This document shows positions 56,001 through 64,000 of a DNA stretch of 64,000 nt, one piece after another (positions within the stretch are counted from its first letter, which is position 1; each line of letters opens with the position of its first letter). This DNA comes from Puccinellia tenuiflora. Its lineage: Eukaryota; Streptophyta; Magnoliopsida; Poales; Poaceae. Position numbers and translations under genes: made by a program. The stretch is from contig QRDG01000137.1 of assembly GCA_012064385.1 (NCBI GenBank), forward strand, positions 391,016 through 455,015, given 5' to 3'. The notes under the pieces were generated by a model that was given only the letters and a program-made list of their open reading frames with translations, was not told where the DNA came from and did not search any database.

Positions 56001-56566
56001 TCCCGCGGCTCAGGAGGAGGACCGGGTGCGCGCCCTTCGGAGGGCTCAGCTTCTGGCGACCTTGAGGGAGAAGACTGCGGGGATCCTGGGGGCGCCCGCG
56101 CTCTGGTCCAAGCTCGAGGCCATCGAGCAGGTAAGTGCTGTGGCTTTGTTGACATTTCGCACCATTGAGGACCGGTCTTGATCCTGATCGAGTTCGCTCC
56201 TTGTCGCAGGCAGACGACGATGCCATGAGCGAGGTGGCGGCCGAGTTGCTCTCTTTGTTTCGCTGCTTGGCGCCTGGGCGCGCAGGGAGCCTATAAGGCG
56301 CCTCAAAATCCTTCCTGGTTCCCTCCCTTTCCCCAGGCGTTCCTGGGAATCGAGAGTTCTCCCGTTGGGCATGAAGAAAACAAGGACGCGCAGCTAGGAG
56401 ATCTAGCTCCGAGCTGGCCTTAGCAGCATCGGCTTAAGTAGTTGTAGAACCGAATGTAAATTCAGAATGTAAATTCGGATGAATGCAACCGTAGACTCAA
56501 CTCCCGGGGTCATTTCCCAAATCTTCCTTTGCACTAATGTGCCGTCAATTTTTCAGAGGAGGCCTA

Positions 56567-57375
56567 TGTCGGGACTATGGGAACCAGGGTCCCCTGTCCC
56601 AGCTGTCAGCGGCCCGAACGCTTCGCGCCGCTACAAAGGTTCAGCAAGCACCTCGTGAGGAACCCCACTCCCGCGAGGATCAAGACTGAAGGACCACGCC
56701 ATGCCCACTCGCGAGGCGTCCGAATGAAGGCCTCTCTGTGGCTACCCTGCGGAGGGAGGAGATGACGCCAAAAGTACACAGCAGAGCTACGTACGGGGCG
56801 GTCTGCCCATTTTGGTGATTAAAGACTAGGACGGTGCAAGATCGGACCAAGGATGAGAGGACTCTTCCCTCTTTGATGCTTAGAGCTCCCGTCGAGGGAC
56901 CCGTTCTGGAGGACGACGTCAGCAAGCCACGCACCCTCCTTTGTCATTTACTGGCCAATTGTGGTTGCCCTTCCTGCCAAGAGGAAGAGGCCCACGTGAC
57001 CATAAAAGGCGGATCACTTCCTCCATTGTCGAGGGTTGGACTTTGGTCCAGTCTCGAGTAGGGGAGTTCGAACACCTCACGGTTCGGAACTCAAACAATC
57101 AACACCCGTAATACAATCAAACAAGTAGGAGTAGGGTTTTACACAACAATGGTGGCCTGAACCTGGGTAAACCTCATGTGCATGTTCTTGCCGTGCTCGC
57201 TCCAACCCTCGCGGAGATCTCGTCGATAGGCTAGCTTTCAACCCCGTGGAAGAACATAGGTCCATCGGAACCTACAAATCCGATAGCCTCTTAGGTGCCA
57301 AGCACTCTACCTGCGTGCATCCCAAATGTGTTGCTAAGATGCTAACGCGGCAGACGTACCCCTAAGGAGGACTAT
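56567..57375 (+). repeat. LTR-like sequence on the plus strand, cut by element F
   Basis: It starts TGTCGGGACTATGGGAACC after a purine-rich GAGGAGG. It has CATAAAAGG near 57001 and the motif GGCCTGAACCTGGGTAAAC near 57155, also found, in reverse orientation, in the sequence at 45611-46660. If it is a 3' LTR, the B3 gene region would be the interior of that element. Confidence 0.45.
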
Positions 57376-60300
57376 TGTAACAGCCCCAGTTTGGTACCCT
57401 AAAATATGGGCCATATTTTCACTTTTTGCATTCTTGTTTGCATCATGGCATGCATATGAAAATTGCTACATCTAACCATCAACAAATGCAAGCAATTAAA
57501 ATGAGGAAGCAAACTTCCCAAACCTCCAAACCAATCCAATTACTTGACTTGTCAACCTAATTGTTATTGGACTTCCAAATTGTTTAGGAAGTTCCAAGTT
57601 TACCTGTTATAACCAATTCTCAAATTTCCAAATATTGCCAAATAAGAAATGAATTTGAGAATCCAAAATTGGTTCAATTCATTTCTACTTTTGAAACCAA
57701 GTTAGGCTTTCCAAAAATTCAAACTAAAATTATGGGGAGCTTCATTTTCATACTGGGAGCCTCCATGATTAATTTCACTATTTTTGGAACTGCTTAAATG
57801 CTCCAAATAAATACAAATTTGGAAATTGTCGAAAATGACTATTTTAAAATCTGTGAACAAATGTTGTCCAAAACATTTTATTTTGGAACACCAAATTTTG
57901 TGGTGTTTCTAGATGATATTGAGAACCCACATAAATTTTTGCATATTTTTTAGAAAATGTCTAAGTGCCTCAAATAAATCAGTAAAGCTGCAGTTGGACC
58001 AAGTTGTAAATAAAAAAAATTAAACAGTGGGGGGTTATTCGCAAAAATGCCTCCTTCTTCCTGTAGCGACCGGGCCGGCCGCTCCCGTGCGTCCCCGCCG
58101 CACCAGCGCCTGCAGCCATGCCGCCATGGCCCCCCTGCCGCTCATGGTTAAGGAGGACCCCGACGCCACGACGCTGCCCTCGCTCTCTTCCCTCTTACAC
58201 CTGCTCCCCGTGTCCCCTTTTCTTTCTCTCTCACGAGCTCCACCATAGCCGCCGGTTGCCGAGCACGCCGCCGTTGTCTAGGACCTCCCCGTCCAAACCG
58301 AAGTGGGGGAATCGGACCGTCGCCACGCCCTCTCCCTCTCCGCGCAAGAAATCGACTCGGGAGGCCCCGAATCGCCGCCGGAAATCGCTTCTTTCCCGAC
58401 CACGGCCGCCCCTCCGTCGAGCTTGTTGCCGACGTTTGAGGCCACCTCCTCCTCCACTGCGAGCACCAAGTAGTTCCTGGTGAGCTCATGCGCGCCTACC
58501 CCTTCTCCCGCTTCCCCTCCCTCTCATCCTCGTCGTCGTACACCGTCGGTCACCGCCACCTCTGCCGTCGCCGTCCCGATCGTGCCGGCCGGGGAACCGG
58601 CCTGGGACGGCCTTGGGGCCGGTTGGCTCCGACGCTAGCTCGGCCTGGCCCCGGTCTGGGCCGGTCACGAGGCCGGCAGCCTCAGGCACAGCCCCGGCCT
58701 GGTGCCCGGTCTGGGCCGGCCAGGAGGCCGGCCGCCTCTGTCACAGGCCCGGCCTGGAAACCGGCCTGGGCCGATCTGGAGGCCGGCCCAAACAGTAAAA
58801 ACAGTGAATTAACATAAATTAAATAAAATGATAACTATTTAAATATTGGTTCAAATTTAGCAAATGATATACCAAGTTGTTCGGAAAAACAAACCTTACC
58901 TGTTGGTATCATTGTAATGATCTTTTGAATCCATATTTTTGCTGTTTATTAAGAATTATTAAAATGGCAAAAATAAAAACAATATTGGGAAAATTCATAA
59001 CTTGTGAAATAATTAACCAAAATTGGTGACTAAGATATTAAACTGTTCAGCTTGTCAAATACTATCAAACCATGCTAATATCACTTCATGATCACAAATA
59101 TTTATTTGATGTTATTCTTTAAGTGATTAAACGAATTAAATTCAAATAATTGCTTAATTCAATATTTATTCACCGATAATTGGAAATTCACAAATGAGGT
59201 ACCAAAATGATCGGAAGAACAAAACCTACTTAATCATGTCATGTTCATGCACATTTAAGCCACTTATTTTGTAATGTAATATTTTATAAATAATGTGGTC
59301 ACTAAGATAAATATGGGGTTGTTTCCAAATAATTTGCACTAATTATTTGGAACTCCATTTAATTTGTTAGATAAATCAAATGATGATTGTGCATTGCACC
59401 TTGTCATCGTGTGATTTATTAGTTCCTTTGTATTATTTTGGGTATCGATAGATTCCGGAGTTGAGGTCACCCCTACCTATCCCGACGAGCCGTACTACAC
59501 GCCCCGGCAGCAAGGCAAAAGATAACCTAACCTTCTTGGAATCTAGCATCCTAGAGTTTTATAAACTTATTTTATCCACATAATATTGCATTCGATGCTA
59601 TGTCAATCTTGGTCAATACTAGAGTATCCTATGAATGCATGTTTGCCCCCGAACCAATCCATGTTTCCCCTCCTATGAAACCTAGGGTTGATGTGTTGGC
59701 CAGAGACAAAGATACAATTGTTGTATGTATATATGCTTAGTGATGCTTAGCCATGCTTAGTTAAATGCTATATTGACGGTGATTTAATTCCATGATATTG
59801 ATGTTAATGGAATGTTTCGGACATGGTGGTTAATATTTGATGCTTAATTAAAATGCTAAGGAGGCTTGGATGAGTTGCCATCAGGGATGGTGTTTTGCCT
59901 CATTCTTGCCCCTAGGTGCGAGTTCTTTACCTCTTGAACCAAGACGAGCGTGCTTCCATTGGTGGGGGTATGGGATCCTTACTAACTGAATAACTTGTGC
60001 GGGCGTATCCAAGGGTCCTCTAGTTTGCTATTTCCATTTGCGTGTGGGTGTGCGAGTGGAAAAAGGAATGATGAGGATGATGGTGTTTAGGACGTGGCGG
60101 TGGGGCAGGGGCTGAAATAGGCTGGGTAAACTTGTCCTGTTGCCACAGATGACTCTTGGATAGTCTCATGCGAGGTAAAGGTTTAACCGTGCCCACTCAC
60201 CGGCCTTCCCCGTAAGAGAGCCAATCAGGTGAGCCGGACGGTACCAATGGGTAAATTAGTACACCCCTGTAGGTTTAAATCTTTTCGAAAAGCCGTGTCC

Positions 60301-61191
60301 GCGGTTATGGACGACTTGGGAATAGACGATAAGATCATAGAGAACCTGAACATTTTAATTAATTTGGCAGCTAAAGGTTGCATATTCAATGGGTCATAAA
60401 AGGTTCATTTACTCGAGGGTGATTCGAGGGAGTGCCTTGGTGGAAATGAGAGGTGGATTCTTAATACTATTTGGTTCGATGAGAACCGAAGGAAAAAGTT
60501 ACTCCCTTATCCCTTTTATGAAAAATACTCTGAGTAGTCGATGCCATGGGTCATTTACATCTCTTTAAATGAAAACTAGATTTATGCAAAATAGCTACTA
60601 TACAACTTTAGAGCCTCTGTCATCATTGGGCCTATATCGCCCTACTAAACTTGCGAGTACGTCGTACTTAGTCTCTCTTTGTTGCCTTTATAATTTGTTT
60701 CAGAGGAGGACGACACCGAGCACACAGGTGGGTTCTTCGTGGACGTCGACGAGTAGTTCGGGGTTCCCAGGTGGCAGCTTGGGACCGTGGAACAAGCTGG
60801 CTGGGATTATTTATTTGTAGGCCTCTTAGGCCATATATTTGGATCTTGTTGTACTAGACAACACTACTTCGTTTCCGCATGATGTACTGATGGGTCTGTG
60901 ACCCCTTTTGTGTGTAATATTTGTATCTTTCTCATATAGGAGTTGCTATATGAATCTTTGTGTCGTAGAGTCTGTGATGTGCCAGTTGTTCCACAAGTCT
61001 TGATTCTCAACTATACATGATAGCTATGTCTGAGCTTATGGCATGATCGAAGTGTTGCGTGCCGATGATCCATTCCGAGCACGCCTGCCAAAGGTTTTGG
61101 CCTGGGATTGGTAAACCCAGTAACCTTCGATTGTGTAGCATGACCGGTTGCACAAAGCTTCATTGTATAGTTCTGGGGTCGGGGCGCTACA
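57376..61191 (+). repeat. 5' LTR of element F
   Basis: It begins TGTAACAGCCCCAG and ends GGGGTCGGGGCGCTACA; a PBS-like site follows. Length 3816 bp. It has a GC-rich portion (58060-58800) with a GGCCGG array at about 58578-58790 and the conserved block at 60261-60319. Preceding ACTAT (57371-57375) should be repeated at the far end outside the window. Confidence 0.85.
58578..58790. repeat. GGCCGG minisatellite in the LTR of F
   Basis: About four imperfect units such as GGCCCGGCCTGGAAACCGG, separated by GGAGGCCGGC. Similar to the arrays in A and B although F belongs to the other LTR group. Confidence 0.8.
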
Positions 61192-63704
61192 AGTTGGTCT
61201 CAGAGCAGGACTGCCTGTAGGAAACCCTTTCTATTGGTCGATGTCGAGTCTAGTTGAAAATTAGTTATAACCTAAAAATGAGTTGTGAAAACCTTCTTAG
61301 GATTCTTTTTACTCCTCATCCAACTCGCTCTACTCTGATTTCTTATCTCTATTTGTTTTAAGGTGTTGTCAAAGTTTTAGGTTCTTGGGGTGGGCTTCTA
61401 CCTTTAGTTTACTAGTTATCTCTGATCGTCTGCCAAATCTAAAGCCCAAGAGAAGAAGTATTGCAGATCGTTAATACGTTCCTTTGCTTTAGCCCAAGAT
61501 CTTGAACCGAAGGTCCCGGATTGTGCTAGGGCTCTGGTGTAATGATTCATGAGGGTTGTCACCCTTGTGAGCATTATGCTATTGTGAGTTCCGGTGCATG
61601 AAGCTGATCTTTAACCCAAGATCTTTTCCATCGAACCCTGGTGCTAATGGTCAAACCCTACATCAGGTTGGCAAATGTGAAGTTAGTCTTCAAAACTCGA
61701 GGTTGCAGCCGTAATTTACTTGCTCAGCAACACTCTTCTCTGTCACTAGCTTTAGCTACGCTCTCTGTCTTGGAACCATCTGAATCACGACGGGATTGCT
61801 CTTAACGAGTTTTTTCATCAATAATTGTGATTCCTCCGGTAACACCCGCTTGCTGAAACCCTTTCGGCACTAGTTGTCGGAAGAGTGCTAACAAGGGCTT
61901 CTGCAATATCTTGGAATTTTTGTTATCCCGTTCCTTAATCTAAATCTGTTATCCGTCCTCTATCTGTCTGCGGACAGTCAAGTTTTATCGTGCATTGAGG
62001 TGTTCTGATGCATGTTATTCTTGTGGTCCGTCAAGGCATTCCACTTCGGGATGTCAGGAAAAACAAATTCCGATACCTCGTCCATTTCTCGGCCAGGTCA
62101 AAGTTTTATGATTCGCGGAGTAAGAGTTTGTCTAGCTTTTGTTCCGTTCCACCTTGGAGTGTCACACTCTTGTATATCAAGAGGTCGTGCTTAGTCTCAT
62201 GATGCACTTGATGAAGTGATGCTCTTACCCTTCCTTATCCATCTACCTCCGAGCTACCCGGGCTCGAGAACGTTGAGGATGTATGTCGTTGTGGTAATCG
62301 GATATTCTTAGCAATTGTTATTGTTTTGAAATCCAAAGACTTTGGTGGCACTCTTGGCATGACTGGTAATCATATCATCGAGCTGAGTTGTCTGTGTTGC
62401 CAAGTCCATTCGTTCAGGTGCACACCTTCGGTCAACGAGTTAGATTCGTGACGAAACTCTCAAGACCACTTCTTTTTCCTTGAAGAGCAAGTTTTCTCTC
62501 GCAACCAGTGACTTTTGTCGCTGTGGATCCGAGTGAAGTTCACTCCGTCTCCTCGGGTTAAATCACAAGTTGGTCATGCATGTGTGGATTGTTGTTGAGA
62601 TGGTAGGTTGTTAGCTCCAGTCCTCTAAATACGTTATGTATGCCACTGACCGATTTGTTCTTAAATAAGAAGAAGTTGCCAAATCTCAGTATCTTACAGG
62701 TGTTTCCCAATCAAGACTCAGTTGTACTTCAGTGATTGGAATACATGCTAGTCAAATTTCTCTTAGTAATTGCGGCCCCATGGTTTTCCCAATCTCGATC
62801 GTGTTCTGGAGCATGACATTGTAGCTCAGAGATTGAGAATCTAGTTACCCTATTTGTTGGTTAACTTTAGCAAACTCCTTCCTCGGACATGTCAAGTCTG
62901 AAATATCCGCACGCCTAACCAAATCTAAATCTCAAGCAGAAATGATGATTGGAGTTTACCACGAGTATGATCTAGGCCTACTTGTAATCCCAACAAATCT
63001 GATGTTGTTGTTCCCGCACCTCACTTACAGGTCATTCGACAAAATCTCTTTAATCCTTAAAAATCACCCACTATCCATGTGTATCATGGGTAATTTATCC
63101 TAATAGTTCCCCTAAGGTCTTTTCTCTATCTTCCAGTACGACCCTCGCGTGAGGATCGATCGAAGGCTATTCCGAAGCCGGTGTGTGATATCTAGAACCT
63201 CAAGGAGAATCTTACAACGGAGTTACTAAATGTCCCTCGCTCAATCCTCCCACTCCATCTATCTCGTGACAATAGCTCGTCTGTGAGGTTTTACCTCTCT
63301 ATCTAAATGTGGACCAATGTCATATCTATCCTTCCTAGGTGAACCCAAGGTTTTGCCCAATCACACGGACGTTGGGTCAATTCATCAGTCCTGTTAGGGC
63401 CGAGCTTCCAACCTTATGGAAACATCTTATATGTCAAAAGAGTGAAGTCCAGAAGATGCCCTTTCTCCTCACGGTGCTCAAATTCTCTACTGGCTACACA
63501 TCTGGGTGGTCTGAAGCGATGTCTTGATCTTGGACCAAGATCCTGAACAAGGTGATCGGTTGTCCTATCCTCGGCTCGACCTTTGTTTGGTCAAGTCATT
63601 CCTACCTCCTCGATGGCTGATGTTTTTGGGCAAGAGTCATTTTGTCTACCACTTTAAGCTATCTCCTGTTCTCTCCTCCGCATCGACATGTCATGCTTGT
63701 ATCC
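61192..63704 (+). mobile_element. Interior of element F, decayed
   Basis: TGGTCTCAGAGC at 61195-61206 is a PBS with one base changed from TGGTATCAGAGC. The next ~150 bases resemble the leaders of D and E (CTGCCTGTAGGA, AGGATTCTTTTTACT). No long ORF is present. Around 63555-63660 a trace like YPRLDLCLVKSF...YHFKL may be a worn RT segment, but I am not sure. Otherwise I see nothing coding. Confidence 0.6.
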
Positions 63705-64000
63705 TGTAGCGCCCCGACCCCAGAACTATACAGTGAAACGTTGTGTAACCGGTCATGCTACACAATCGAGGGTTACTGGGTTTACCAATCCCAGGCAAAA
63801 ACTCATTGGCAGGTGTGCTCGGAATGGATCATCGGCACACAACACCTCGATCATGCCATAAGCTCAGACATCGCTTTCACGTATAGTACAGAGACCGAGA
63901 CTTGTGGAACAACTGGCACATTGCATACTCTACGACACAACAACATATAGCAACTCATATAAGAGAAGATACAAATATTACACATCAAAAGGTCACAGAC
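63705..64000 (-). repeat. Inverted LTR end of an F-family element (runs off the window)
   Basis: TGTAGCGCCCCGACCCCAGA at 63705 is the reverse complement of the end of the F LTR at 61191. The whole 296 bases match the last 296 of that LTR at roughly 90 percent by eye. No PBS is found to its left, so it is a 3' or solo LTR in opposite orientation inserted in or next to F. Confidence 0.85.

Larger units (their letters stand above)
47937..56423 (+). pseudogene. Unknown small gene, first exon split by element E
   Basis: The ATG at 47937 starts MSGEAEMSFSGTS. The frame reaches 48114, is cut by element E, and continues in the same frame at 56006 (the duplication TCCCG is repeated) with AQEEDRVRALRRAQLLATLR. 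An intron begins at 56131 (CAG, then GTAAGT) and ends at 56209 (TCGCAG). Exon 2 encodes ADDDAMSEVAAELL and stops at 56294-56296. Alternatively a GT at 56234 joins to an AG at 56336, adding an exon that encodes FLGIESSPVGHEEN and ends TAG at 56421-56423. The product is an Ala-rich, charged helical protein of about 125-145 residues; no domain recognised. Element E disables it unless the 7.9 kb is spliced out. Confidence 0.6.

Noticed and set aside
58027..58483. A nuclear gene in the GC-rich part of the F LTR
   Set aside because: Arg/Pro-rich frames on both strands inside a defined LTR; no conserved motif recognised.

Overview
The window is a block of nested transposable elements from a large grass genome. 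Pooideae (Triticeae, oat or ryegrass type) is the best guess, judging from the LTR and CACTA families; species cannot be fixed from the sequence. Almost every kilobase can be assigned to an LTR retrotransposon, a CACTA DNA transposon or a Helitron. No ordinary single-copy gene is evident, except possibly a small island at about 46.9-56.4 kb with a B3-domain gene.

Layout from outside in. (1) A Tat-type Ty3/gypsy element lies on the minus strand from before base 1 to 43390. Its 5' LTR is at 42885-43390 and its gag, protease, RT, dual RNase H and integrase run right to left. (2) A complete CACTA element (1699-19161, TSD GCG) sits between its two RNase H domains. (3) Inside the CACTA transposase gene lies element A (5195-13193, TSD CCGAC), a very young Ty3/gypsy element with gag-pol. 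(4) Element D (20139-38976, TSD CGGAG) sits in the Tat RT gene. It has ~3.5 kb LTRs and only 438 bp of internal sequence. (5) D's 5' LTR holds element B (20877-27299, TSD CCGAC) and its 3' LTR holds element C (31435-36454, TSD GTGCT); both are on the minus strand. (6) Right of the Tat element come a Helitron 3' end (45038), LTR fragments, a B3-domain gene (46884-47528), and a second small gene split by element E (48115-56000, TSD TCCCG). E again has ~3.6 kb LTRs and a 703 bp interior. (7) Element F (LTR 57376-61191) follows, and an inverted copy of its LTR end enters at 63705.

How the parts relate. A, B and C share LTR termini, a PBS close to the LTR, and ORFs that read through the polypurine tract into the 3' LTR. 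Only A has RT and integrase. B carries a single 1.2-thousand-codon ORF of unrecognised type; C carries an ORF with a degenerate retropepsin. I infer that B and C are non-autonomous partners of an A-like element. D, E and F form a second related group of long-LTR elements with a conserved ~58 bp block in every LTR. D and E look like internally deleted derivatives. The CACTA element has two genes, each preceded by a copy of the same leader with a perfect hairpin.

Caution: frame breaks in element A, and differences between its LTRs, are mostly one-base changes in homopolymers, so some broken genes may be assembly errors.
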